A stretch of DNA of 64,000 nucleotides from Amphimedon queenslandica (lineage: Eukaryota; Porifera; Demospongiae; Haplosclerida; Niphatidae), in the NCBI RefSeq assembly GCF_000090795.2, contig NW_003546470.1:5975-69974 (forward strand), in the 5' to 3' direction. Numbering within the stretch: the first letter of the stretch is position 1; each line of letters opens with the position of its first letter. The notes beneath the pieces were generated by a model. That model was not told the origin of the DNA, searched no databases, and saw only the letters and a program-made list of their open reading frames with translations. Position numbers and translations under genes: made by a program. Shown here piece by piece: positions 10,546 to 21,330 of this stretch.

Positions 10546-12504
10546 ATGAATAAGCAAGTCCCTTTACTGTCCTTGGTAACCTTCATTGGATTAATAGCAA
10601 GTAAGTTAATTGTTTATTTCATTATGGTAATAACAATCTTACCATATCAGGGTCTTATTCTTTAATATATCCAAATGATCCTTCCTCATTTAATTTATCT
10701 TGTAATCCCTATGGGCAAGATATCATGCTGCAATGTACAGTTGAGGAGCCAGTCACATTGACATCTCCTTTATCTCTCCTTTTACTTTGGTACTGGTCAA
10801 ATACTGAGAGCAACTTTAGAACCAATGGCTGCCAGCTCTATCCCAGCTATCAATGCTCCCAATATGTTGGAGACAGAAAATATTCCTTTGAATTCCAAAG
10901 AAACAGGAGAAACGGGACAATGGAGAGCAATAATCTAGTAACACATCGTACACTAATACTACATATAAGGAACGTCTCAGTAAATGACATGGGATGCTAC
11001 TATTGCAGACCATGGATTAACATGCGGCCATTGAATGACAGCAGTGGCGCATTTTGCATTAAGCCACAATCGTATTATAAGGAGTTAAAAACCTGTGGAG
11101 GCAAAGAGGAGGAAACTCTTGCATCCAGTAATGAAGTAATGCCATCCTCAGCAAGCTTAGAATTCTACACTTCATCTAACCTTCCTATCAATACACCAAT
11201 TATTAAGTGAGTAATACCCTTATTACTATTAATTATCACTGTATTATCATTTTCAATTAGTAACGAACTAAGTAATACCCCTTTCAATTTTATTATTAAC
11301 TATCATTGCATTATTATTCTTAATTAGTAATGGACCAACGACTCCTTCATCATCGAATCCAGACCAATCAACAGCTCACTGGTTATATGGTTTCATTGCA
11401 TTGTCTATAATACTGAGTTTTACTATACTCCTCTTGATTGCCGTGACTTTAATCCTTTTAAGGAGACAAATGATGAAGGACAAACAAAAACATAGCCATA
11501 CACAAGGTATGTCTGTCATGTTTATGTTAGTGGTTGCACACCTACTGATAAGTAAAAGGTGCTGTCACGATTTAAAGCCACAATAACAAACATGTGTAGG
11601 CAGTTCTACTATATTAGATTAGGCATGTACATGACACACCTATAATTATAAACATATCCCATTACAGGTTGCAAAGTTACTATAAGTCCTCCAATATACC
11701 AAAACAGGTAAATGTGCTTGTAATGCTTCAGCAATGCAGTAACAATGTACTCTTTGTAGTTTTGCTCCAAATGCTTCACAGGGTTTCATGAACCAGCCAC
11801 ACTTTATTGGTACTTACTCGTATGTTCAACCGCACAAAGAAAACTCTCCGGATAAGCCAATGCATTCAGATTTATCATCAAAACAATATCATGATCAACC
11901 AGACGGTAAAGATTATGAAATTGCCCAACCAACCAAAGACATAACACGAGATAATGCTCCAGTTGTTGATCCTGGGAGCCATATTTATCACACTCTAGAC
12001 AAATACATTGAAGAATTAGAATGCTTCATAGACTCAGACGCAAGCAACACAACAGCGACAACACAAGACTTGTATGACAGACTGTTTGATGATCCTAACT
12101 ATTCTCCAATATGCACATCAAACCCATCCTCATTGCTAGTTCCTCCACTTCCTCCTCCAGATAAATCAACTGAAGTTATATATGATAGACTTCCTAAAAG
12201 GGTATCCGAATCGTCTGATTATGCTTATGCCTATTCTCACATGACCAAAAATAAGAAAAAGAAAGATGACACCAAAGAATCAGACTCAAAGAAAGGAGAG
12301 GAGTTATTGAAAATTGCTGCTTTAGGAACATACGAAATAGACCCAGAGTTTATCTCAACACTACGTGCAGTTCCAGAAGAAGATGGTGCACATGTAAAAG
12401 CAAAAGCACGCGTGGTTGAACCAAACAAAACTAAACATAGCTATCAGCCGATTGATCAGAATACTCTGACTCCGGACAACAGCTACACAAATTTGAAAAA
12501 ATAA
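10546..12504 (+). CDS. Ig V-like single-pass receptor with multi-tyrosine tail (524 aa)
   Basis: Exons 10546-10600, 10651-11206, 11328-11506, 11668-11707 and 11760-12504 join in frame (phases 1, 2, 1, 2) to 524 codons. A signal peptide covers about residues 1-18. The ectodomain exon has an immunoglobulin V-type pattern: an early Cys in LQCTV, a Trp in LLLLWYWS, and LILHIRNVSVNDMGCYYC at the F strand, plus extra cysteines. A Ser-rich linker precedes the transmembrane helix (about IALSIILSFTILLLIAVTLI), which ends LRRQ. The tail of about 270 residues carries YSYV, YEIA, YHTL, LYDRL, IYDRL, YAYSHM, YQPI and YTNL, with PPLPPP between them. The combination suggests a cell-surface recognition receptor signalling through tyrosine phosphorylation. 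Orthology to any named receptor cannot be claimed. A 40-nt mini-exon links membrane and tail exons, as in the neighbours. Confidence 0.82.
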
Positions 12505-12641
12505 AATCATTGACTAAAATATTGTACTCATATGATCATCATTATTATTATTGTCATATGAAAAATTTTATTGCCATTACCAATTATATCCTATAAATTT
12601 AGTGTAGTAAATATTACATGATGCAAACCACAAGGTTGCCT

Positions 12642-12648
12642 TATAAAG
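12642..12648 (+). promoter_or_regulatory. Probable TATA box of the third receptor gene
   Basis: TATAAAG lies 84-90 bp before the ATG at 12732. Recognised by motif and position only. Confidence 0.35.
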
Positions 12649-12731
12649 AGTATAATGTAGTCAGTCAGTCTATGGCTTATTGGTATAAACACATGAACAC
12701 ACACACTGCACACCGTCAGAAGGCAAAAGCT

Positions 12732-14127
12732 ATGATTCTACTACTGCTCTTTGCACTGTTTGTGCAGTCAGGACAAGGTATGTTTAGCAAATAGAATATT
12801 TTGTACATAATATCAATAAACTTTAAAGGTCAAAATAATGAATGTATACTGGAGTATCACGAAGAGCCACCTCCAGAGCTTGACTGCAAGCCTTTTAGAG
12901 AAGACAACAAGTGGGACTTAAGAGTGTCCTGTGAAGTTAGGGAGCCAGTTAGTAATGAACTAGCTGCACACTATCGAGTGCACTGGTTTCATAAAAATGT
13001 GAATAATACAGTAATAGAATTACAGGCTTCTGAAATCGACAAATCTGGTAGAGTAGAAAGAACAATATTTGGAGAAACTTGGTTTGGAAGAAATTTCACA
13101 GATGAAGTGATTGGAGATATTTGGTGTCAACCAATACTGACAAATGATATAAATGTCACTCTATCNNNNNNNNNNNNNNNNNNNNNNNNNNNNNNNNNNN
13201 NNNNNNNNNNNNNNNNNNNNNNNNNNNNNNNNNNTCAGCAGGAGAAACTTTTGGTGGTTTTAATAGCAATTGGCAGCTGTATAATGGTGCTACTTATCAT
13301 ACTCATTTTTGTGCTGATAATCATTATAATTCAGAGAAAAAGAAGCAAAGGTATGTTGATATACCATAAAACTGTTTATTGAGGCAATTATATTTTTTAC
13401 AATCCACAAATTTTAACGCAAATTCTGCCATGTATCAATCTGGGTACCATATTATAATTGATTTTCGCAGATTTTACTTTTGTAATTCAAGAAGGTATCC
13501 ACAAAAATTGCAACCCTTAAAAAACCACTTATACAATAGATAGTCTAGCCAATAATAATTTACTTTTATTTTTACACTCTCTATAGATATTCATCCAAGA
13601 ACAACGGAAAGGTATAGAAGGCACATTAAAAATTTTTTTTATTTCCCCCTTCATGCAGGGTCAGACAAGAACTCCCACTTACCAATATCAATAATGATGA
13701 CACAATCGGAAGTTTACATACGAACTTTGAATATCTTGCTGCAACTGAAACCGGTAGAGCCCCACCTACAATCACCCATCATTATTCAACGATAAGTGAC
13801 AACGTCTATGTTCAAACCTCTACTGACAACAATAAGGTTTCTGATGCAAGCCAACATTGCTACTCGTCTGTTCACACTAACACACAAAATGAAAATACAA
13901 CGACAATTTCTGGTGATTCTGCTATTCCTACTGAAGAATACAATAAGTTAAATCATGATGAAAATTCAAGAGATACTACATTACCCAGGGGAATGGATAT
14001 CTACAGCTCACTAGAGTTGTCACAGGAATCTTCATATAATCATATTGAACGTACATCAGGACCCAAAGGGCCACATATGGAGCACCAGAATGGATACAGC
14101 ACTCTAAGAAAACAAGAGCAGTCATGA
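12732..14127 (+). CDS. Ig-like single-pass receptor, type with ELDC...WFH...WC domain (353 aa, contains assembly gap)
   Basis: Exons 12732-12777, 12829-13350, 13587-13611 and 13659-14127 join in frame (phases 1, 1, 2), with 69 unknown bases inside exon 2. Residues 1-15 are a signal peptide. The ectodomain has the pattern PPPELDCKPF, then VSCEV, HWFHKN and IGDIWCQ. Spacing and the C-W-(D/E)xWC order fit an Ig fold with an additional N-terminal cysteine. The next gene encodes the same domain. After the gap a transmembrane helix (LLVVLIAIGSCIMVLLIILI onward) ends in QRKRSK. The tail holds EYLAA, HYSTI, VYVQT, EYNKL, IYSSL, SYNHI and GYSTL motifs. The tail exon has no long ATG-initiated frame, so simple ORF finding misses it. 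Since 69 is a multiple of three, the true gap may be of the same length, but this is not certain. Confidence 0.78.
13166..13234. other. Assembly gap of 69 N
   Basis: A run of 69 unknown bases lies in exon 2 of the receptor gene, between the Ig-like domain and the transmembrane helix. By comparison with the next gene, a Ser/Thr-rich and possibly repetitive stalk may be missing here. Confidence 0.95.
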
Positions 14128-14784
14128 AACAAAATTATTTGAGTCTTAATATCTTTACTTTTGTCCATTTTGCATGCTCATTATTTTAATAGTATTCATA
14201 ACTTTTAATGGATTTTATTTGTTATTAATTTTAACTATTAATTGAACGAGCACTATTAAAAGTGCATACACCTCGACACAATCTGTACGTAACAGTTTTA
14301 ATAAATTAAGAGAAAATAATTAGTGAAACAAGTTTGAGACAGAGAAGCCTTAGCATGTAGTAGATTTATTAAAACTTAAGGAATGGTTTGAGACAGAGAA
14401 TATTTTTTAGACATTTTTGCATGCTGCAGCAATGGAAAGGTGTGGCTCAATCAAACCAAATTGCAAACCTGGCAAACCATGCTCCACCCGCACACACAGT
14501 AAATGGTGGCACATGACCCTAAGTGGGGAAGAAAGCTTTAGTTTTTCTCTACTTTTAAACAGTTTAGCATACATTTGTTAGACTCTATTTGTTGCATACA
14601 AACGTCTATTCAGTCCCACACAGACAGACAGACAGGACGACTGCTTTACCCTCGATTAACGCCTACGCGAGTCTCGGGTAATAACGCCTACGCGTGTCTC
14701 GGGTAATGACTAGACGACTACAAATAGAACAGAGTAGAGCACAACTAGATCAATAATCAATGATCAGTATCTAAGACTATTATT
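14128..14784. other. Intergenic region upstream of the mucin-stalk receptor
   Basis: No gene seen. The region contains a short CAGA repeat near 14623-14636 and the 25-bp tandem duplication described separately. Confidence 0.5.
14657..14706 (+). repeat. Tandem 25-bp GC-rich direct repeat in putative promoter
   Basis: Two adjacent 25-bp units, 14657-14681 and 14682-14706, differ at one base. Each contains ACGCCTACGCG followed by GTCTCGGGTAA. They lie about 80-130 bp before the ATG of the next receptor gene and stand out as GC-rich in an AT-rich region. They could be a duplicated transcription-factor site. Confidence 0.6.
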
Positions 14785-16499
14785 ATGTCAAGCTCTTTGT
14801 TGTTTTGCGCTTCCATCCTATTGTTAATTATAATCTTAAAGGAATCCTCAGGTAAGAGCAATATCTAAAATGGACTGCTTGATCATTGCTTTCTCTTGTC
14901 TTGATAGCTCAGTGCACTACATTTCAATTCACTGTTCAACCTCCGGCAGAGCTTGATTGCAATCCATTTGACACAGTTCCAGGCACTCCAGTATGGAGAT
15001 TAAGAACAAGATGTACTGCAGAAAGACTTAATGGAACACAAAGTTTTGATGTAAACTGGTTTCATCGTAAAAGAACTGGAGAAATAGAAAACCTCTCAAG
15101 GCCAGAAACATGGTCAGCAACTTCAAATATAGAAGATGTTTACTTTGGAAATCAACTAACAAACAGACCATACACTGAAGACATGCTGGGAGAGTACTGG
15201 TGTCAGGTTGTTGTCCAAAACCAAGTACTGTTAGGAATGAGTAACGTGTTCACCATAAATGATCCATATTCATATGATGTGGAACGCTGTATAGGAACTA
15301 AGTCAGTATCTGAAACGCTTTGTGCTGACAATCCTCCACAAGTCTCTGTCTCATCTTCAGCATTGGACTTAAATCCTTCCAGTAGTACTGGTATAACCTT
15401 TTTAACAATAAGCCCTACACTAAGCCAAGATGTACCACACTCATCTTCAGTTACTACTAGTAGTAGTATGACATCAATGTCACTGGCTAGTGTAGAGTCA
15501 TCAGAAATTACTTCAGTGCTAATATCACCTATCTCTGATAATTTAGTATCAACAACTTCTACTAAAACTTTGAAATCATCATCTTCTACAAATTCTAATG
15601 GAGCCATGACATCACCATTGTCTACTCCATCTACTACTGTAGCTATGGTATCACCATCTTCTACTGTGAACAACAACATATCTACAGGTGCAATAGTTAT
15701 GTCTACTATCACTAGCAGCACCCCCACTGTATCAACTGCTACAGCAAAGGATAATTCAATGCTACTAATAGTGTCTGCAGCAGCTATTGTGATGCTGTTA
15801 CTAATTATCATCCTCCTTGTTGTTATTATAGTATTAATAAGCACAAAACCAAAGCAAAGACGAGAGGTTCCAGGTAAGAATTTTCCTAATGCATAAATTG
15901 TGATGCGTCTATCAACAACTGAATGTTTTTGTTAGGAGTGCCTTGTTGTGGTACAATATTTAATATCTTATGCACTGCATTAAGCTAATGAGGTTTAGTC
16001 AATGCAGCATTATATATCCCAAATATAGATGATACCATATAAAATATATCAACAGTCTCTCACACATACAACTTCAAGTCACAACCTCTTTAATTGCATT
16101 TCTTATTTCAGGGAAATACCATGAAGACACGCAGAATGAATACTTCAATAGAATGTCAGTCAGGTACAATTTTAAGTTAATTTTAGTTCCACACTATATT
16201 TACAATACAATTTGATTAACAGAGATTCAAGGCGTAACCTACTTACAAGAGAAACATTGTCTCCTAAAAGCCCACAAAGATCAACAGTAAATGATAATTT
16301 CTCAACAATTGATGAATCGCCCAATGCCCACATTTATGATGACATGCTAGAATGCTCAGCTGAGCCATCTCCTAAATTTATCACACTTTCGAGATCATTA
16401 AATCCTCCCCCTCATCCTTATGATGACGTATCATTTTCGTATAGCCACAACACCAGTCCTATTCCGCCTCCACCTCAATTTAGAACAAGTAAAAAATAA
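14785..16499 (+). CDS. Ig-like single-pass receptor with Ser/Thr-rich mucin-like stalk (453 aa)
   Basis: Exons 14785-14851, 14908-15873, 16112-16163 and 16223-16499 join in frame (phases 1, 1, 2) to 453 codons. A signal peptide (about residues 1-22) is followed by an Ig-like domain with PPAELDCNPF, RTRCTAE, VNWFHRK and MLGEYWCQ. This is the same domain type as the preceding gene. Residues about 145-305 form a Ser/Thr-rich stalk, probably O-glycosylated. A transmembrane helix (LLIVSAAAIVMLLLIIILLV onward) ends STKPKQRR. The tail has IYDDM, PYDDV and SYSHN motifs and a final PIPPPPQF run that could bind SH3 or EVH1 domains. The stalk lengthens reach from the membrane, as in adhesion receptors. 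The long antisense frame over the stalk is an artefact of its codon composition. Confidence 0.82.
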
Positions 16500-16726
16500 T
16501 TAGTGGCATTGTCTATTGATTTATGTCTTGTTTTAGGTTTTGTGTATGGAAAAAAATAGAAAATAAATTTTTATCAAGACACAGTGCATTCAAATCAATC
16601 AACCCTTTTTAAATCTGTAACAATGAACAAATTAAGATTATTTTACAAAATTGATGTTCTTTTCTAAAAATAATTATTTTACAGTCAGCTAATAATCATA
16701 ATAATAAAATCATCATTATGTTATTT

Positions 16727-19245
16727 TTACAATTCACTCTCATAATCTAAACCTTCAGGAGCAGGATCACAATGGGGAGAGATTGAAACCTTACCATCCT
16801 CACAATGATCTAATTGTTTGGTGTAAGTTCCAGTTTCACCTTTTGCCTCATCATCAGAAACCAGTTTAGAGTTTTTACTTTCATTTAAATTATTTGAGGC
16901 ATCCTTGTCACTACTAACCAGGAGTGTGGAGGGATCAACATACTTATAGAAATAAGACATGATTACAAACACAATGCAAGAGATTTCTATAGCAGCAGCA
17001 AAGAAGAAAAATTCATAGGCCTAGAGTGTGTTAGCAATAGTAATGGAGCAGTTGCTATGAATAAAAATGCATACCTGATTACTAAAAATAGAAGATTCAG
17101 CTATTATCACAACAACCATGTCACCAAATGCTACAGTTAGCAGCCAAGCAGCTGTACACAGTGACTTCATACTGACAGGTGCCTAAATTAAGTTTAATTA
17201 GTAAGGTAACAACAAACATAAATAACAATCAAGGAAGATAAGGCTTTTTCACCTCACCTTTTTCAACCTTCCTCCAATCAAAATTGGATTATTTTACAAA
17301 ATTTTAAAGTTACTTAAAAATTGAGCCAAAGTCTTTGCTATAGTACCATCACTACCATGAACTTTGGCCAAACTTTGCCAAAATTAAAAAGTAGAAAACT
17401 CTCCATTTAAATAATATTCTGATACCGTACAGGATGATTTATTGGTAAAAAATTAATATTGCCAATTGGCGGTTTTATGAAGAAATTGCCAGTATAAAAT
17501 CTGCCATTTTGTTTCAATCTGAGCATGCTCAATGGCACGTGGCGCAAAATCGCCAATATAAAATCCGCCAATTTCTTTCCACAAGCAAATCTGCCAAATA
17601 TTACTCCTGCCAATAAATCATCTTGTACAGTACACATACATACTTCTTAAAGCTCTCTCTTAGTCTCTTTTAACGAGCCTAACCTGTGAATAAGCAAATT
17701 CCAAACCAGTGATAGAGAAAAGGATTTCACTAGCAGTAATAATCACATACATAGGGACTTGCATAAATATAGATATAGAGTTTGGGGAATTAGCCAGACC
17801 AGATTGGAGGCTTACGCCCTATAATGAAAGCAATCAGTTTGAAACAGTAATTTTGCTTTCACTACATTATCTGAATCTTCAACTATCGTCATAGTATATA
17901 TTCCACCAGAGCGAAGTTCTTTTGGTAATTCCTTTATCTATGAAAATAATAATTAACATGTTACAAAATACAAGTAAATATTAAATTCATACTAACAATT
18001 GTTCCAATTGTTTCATTGTCTGTTTGTATTCGATAGTAATATCTACAAAAATACAAAAACGAATACCAATTATCAACTACAGCAATATACATGTACCTTT
18101 TAATAGATATATTGGCTGGTTTAGAAATATCATTCATTGTAATATTCTCAACGTGGTACTCCATTTCATCATCAGAACAATCACTTGATGAGCAAAGTGA
18201 AAAGTCTGCTGATGAGAATGTACTAACTTCACCCATAAAAACTCTATATCACAAAAAAGTAAAAAATATCATAAAAATTCATTTATTACCTAACATTAAC
18301 TTTGTCACCTTTAGGAGCCCATTGAATAGTATCATTCTAAATATGCATTATTATAGTAGCTAAAGTAATGTCAACAAACCGTTATTAAATCAGTTTCAGT
18401 TAGGAATAACTGAAGAATATGTTTCTCATAAACTTCCAAGTAAAACGTCATATTTGAGTTGCCAACAGTCACCGTCAGGTTGTGATCATTAGTTTTCAAA
18501 TCGTCTACACCAAATTTCTGTGACTAAAATTAAAATATAATTATAACTTGTCATTATTGTGAATAATTATAATTATGTGAACATACATAAGCTTCATCCA
18601 AGGAAAAAGTTTGATTAGCGTCAGGGTAGCTAAAGTGAGCCTGTTGATTCAAACCATTTGTAATGACTATGCGTGCCTCATCATTTTTGAGCAATCCAGA
18701 CTGAGACTGTATGTACAAGTCAAGAAATCCAGCATATAAGAATGCAACTCCAGCAATCGCCATTCCAGTTCCCATACGCTGGAGAGGTTTCTTGAATATG
18801 TTACAACGGGCAAAAAGAGGATATATAATAGTCTCAAATATCGGGATGAAGATGATAAGAAATATTGGATTAAGGGACGAGACTTGATCAGGCAAGATGA
18901 CAAACTTTCCAAAGCTTCCGTTTAATCTCAAAGCCTGTAGTGTCCATCGTGAACCTTGCTGATCGAATAGTGCCCAAAACATTGGCACAGGCAAAAACAT
19001 AACGAGCACACGGAGCAAAAGCCAGACGTCAAAAACAAATTTACGAGAGAATTTTGGACTAGCATTGTCCATGAAGTTACGAGTATTGTCAATCTTTCCG
19101 TATTTAATGCGGTGATAAATGGCATATCCAACTGACCATGGCACTTTAAAGAACAACATAGCTGCCTCTCTCTTTGGTTTAGTTATAACATACCACTTTG
19201 TGCCAAGGACAAAAATACCTAATAATAATAAGAAGAATAATAACA

Positions 19246-19280
<35 letters not shown>

Positions 19281-19660
19281 ATTAATAATAATAAAGCTGA
19301 AGCGCTGGCATAGGATTGATCCAGCTTGCTGTAGAGGTCCTTGGTGGCTGGAGCTCCTCAGCTGCCTCTGTCATTTCTTCCATTGCTCATTTTTGTAGCA
19401 TTGTGCAGAGGCAATACTGCTATGTGGGCCACATGCAGAGCTCCCCTTTCTTCTGTCATAGACGGTCTTCTTTGAAGGAACTTTACTTTTCTTTTAGCCG
19501 GTTTTGGGTTTGTTTTGCTTTGTTTTTGTCTAGATGAGGTCTAGTTTTTTTTGTCACAGTTTTTATTAGGTCTATTGGTTTTTCTTTGGGTTTGTTTAGG
19601 CTTTGTTTCTTCTTTTCTTCTTCTTCTTCTTCTTCTAATAATAATAATAATAGCAATAAC

Positions 19661-19709
<49 letters not shown>

Positions 19710-21266
19710 TAAATGCATTAATGCATACCAACTGATACAATCATTAGAATAGCAGGAACTCCAAATGCTAGGGGAAAGCACTGATCCTCACCAAAACAGG
19801 ATACATAACCTAATAAAATGGACATCAATATCATTAAACAATAATAAAGATGTACAACAAACCTCTCAATACTGGTGTCAGTAGAGTTGAGATAAGACTG
19901 CCAGCATTAATTGTGAAATAAAATATTGAAAAGAACACAGGGAGCAAGTGAACATTCTTTGACGTAAACTGATCACCACAAAATGGTGATACACATGGTT
20001 TAATACCACCAGTACCAAATGCTATTACTCCCATAGCAATTGATGCTAAAATACTGTGAAATATTGTTATGAGAATGAGAGACAAAATAAACTAACATAC
20101 ATACATGTTAAGGACACGATTAGAGCCAAATGGAATGGCTGAGATAGCCATTAAGACATTACCAATGGAATAAAGTATGGAGAGGCTTAGGATAGTCCTA
20201 AAAAGTTATTATTACAAAAGATAATAATCTACTTAATATAATCAGTACCTACCCATACTTCCCCAAACAGCTATCAGATATAATGGCCCCAACCAGTGGC
20301 AATAAATAACAAAGGACAATAAAGGAATGGTAAATTGCTGTTGTAGAGTTTTCATCAAAGTCCAAGAACATTGTTAAAAAGAGCACCAGTACAGCTACAT
20401 GTATGAGATAAATATGAGTATGAGGAAGAATACAATGAAGCATACACACATGCATATTATTATTAAGAAAGGATCAGAAGGATGGAAGTACAATGTATAT
20501 ACCTCTTAATCTAAATCGTTCACAAAACTCACTCCACATGATAAAGAAGACAGAGGAAGGGAGCTGGCAAATCTTGCACTGCACAATGCACAAGACACAA
20601 TAGAGCTCTTGTAGGATTGTAATGAATGGGAGGGGGGGTATGTGGCTATGACTGTTTGCCATGTTGAGTCAAGAATGTAAATGGTGAAATGAGGAGAATG
20701 GAGCAAAAATCTAAATAAATTCTGTAGTTTACATTACAGGCAAATGCAAGGTAGGAGATGAAGGTATTGGGTAAACAACACTCTATAATATTCTACAGCC
20801 AAGTATGATATCTCATCAATGGAAAATCTCAGTTTGTTTCTGTATCTCCATTAATTCTCTGTACATTCTTGCCACCCAACATAATGGACAGTCATAGCTG
20901 TACCCCCCCCTCCCCGTTGATTACATCCGTCCAAGAGCTCTATGATTCTAAGACACTATAATTTGATACAACTTACCCAGACTCTTCCCCATGCTTTACC
21001 AGACAATTTACTAAATCTACTTGGTTTACTCAAAGTCACACTTTCCTGATCTACAGAAAAATGTGTGAAGATACACAATACAAACTCAAACAAACCTGGG
21101 AAAATTTCACATTGCCCAGTATCTCTCTTGGATTTCCCAGTCTCTGTATCACATACATTTGATGTATCCTCTAGAATCAAATTTAGGACTAAACAATGGA
21201 CTATCAGTGTTAACACATGTAACCTTCCTGTTCCTCTAAGACTAAGAGAGTCTTGTCATCTTCCAT
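16727..21266 (-). CDS. SLC15A: SLC15 (PEPT-type) proton/oligopeptide transporter, copy A, with altered signature (793 aa)
   Basis: Seventeen exons on the minus strand: 21266-21224, 21170-21096, 21050-20977, 20578-20503, 20394-20253, 20197-20105, 20053-19863, 19809-19729, 19218-18587, 18523-18380, 18336-18290, 18243-18097, 18042-17997, 17937-17884, 17818-17684, 17182-17075 and 17020-16727. All phases close to 793 codons. Family marks are [22 protein letters not shown] with the conserved helix-2 His, [10 protein letters not shown], a large extracellular loop between helices 9 and 10, and [13 protein letters not shown]. Known members are plasma-membrane proton-coupled di/tripeptide importers. 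Copy A is odd. The [12 protein letters not shown] signature of helix 1 reads [10 protein letters not shown], and GGDQF in the second signature reads CGDQF. Both sites are normal in copy B. The gene may have altered coupling or be decaying, although all exons remain open. Confidence 0.85.
17275..17425. repeat. Remnant of the AT-rich monomer repeat in the copy A intron
   Basis: This contains GCTATAGTACCATC, TTTGGCCAAACTTTGCCAAAA and GTAGAAAACTCTCCATTT, diagnostic pieces of the repeat monomer. The equivalent intron of copy B (25560-26065) has three monomers, so the repeat predates the gene duplication and was shortened in copy A. Confidence 0.55.
17430..17625. mobile_element. 196-bp TA-flanked MITE in an intron of transporter copy A
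   Basis: Inverted ends read CAGGATGATTTATTGG on the left and the complement of CAAGATGATTTATTGG on the right, flanked by TA on both sides. The interior has further self-complementary pieces (AAAATCTGCCATTTTG and related). It is absent from the same intron of copy B, so it was inserted after the duplication. A related sequence lies near 36315-36365. It is probably a Tc1/mariner-type non-autonomous element. Confidence 0.65.
19219..19728. repeat. Intron insertion bounded by AAT microsatellites
   Basis: This intron of copy A is 510 bp, while the same intron in copy B (27873-27919) is 47 bp with a short AAT run. The extra sequence is an AAT run (about 19219-19300), then about 330 bp of unique sequence ending in a TTC run (about 19604-19636), then a second AAT run (about 19637-19710). 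A TAA-type tail is known for some non-LTR retrotransposons, so the insert may be a truncated retroelement; that is a guess. Leucine- and asparagine-rich reading frames over it are microsatellite artefacts. Confidence 0.6.
20603..20940. mobile_element. 338-bp TA-flanked inverted-repeat element in an intron of transporter copy A
   Basis: The ends GAGCTCTTG and CAAGAGCTC are flanked by TA on each side (20601-20602 and 20941-20942). Homology between the two arms extends about 50 bp inward, including a G-run (GGGAGGGGGGGTA) matched by a C-run (TACCCCCCCCTCCCC). The corresponding intron of copy B lacks it. It is probably a Tc1/mariner-type MITE inserted after the duplication. Confidence 0.7.
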
Positions 21267-21330
21267 TATTGGTGCAATCACCTGGGGAAAGGCTAGTCAT
21301 AAATATTTCATTTACTCTCATATTTATGGG

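Noticed and set aside
15203-15844. 213-codon open frame antisense to the mucin-stalk receptor
   Set aside because: It mirrors the Ser/Thr-rich stalk codons (TCA/ACT give few antisense stops), and the sense frame has signal peptide, Ig-like domain, transmembrane helix and splice sites.
19483-19740. Poly-leucine/poly-glutamate open frame
   Set aside because: It is a translation of AAT and TTC microsatellites within an intron insertion.
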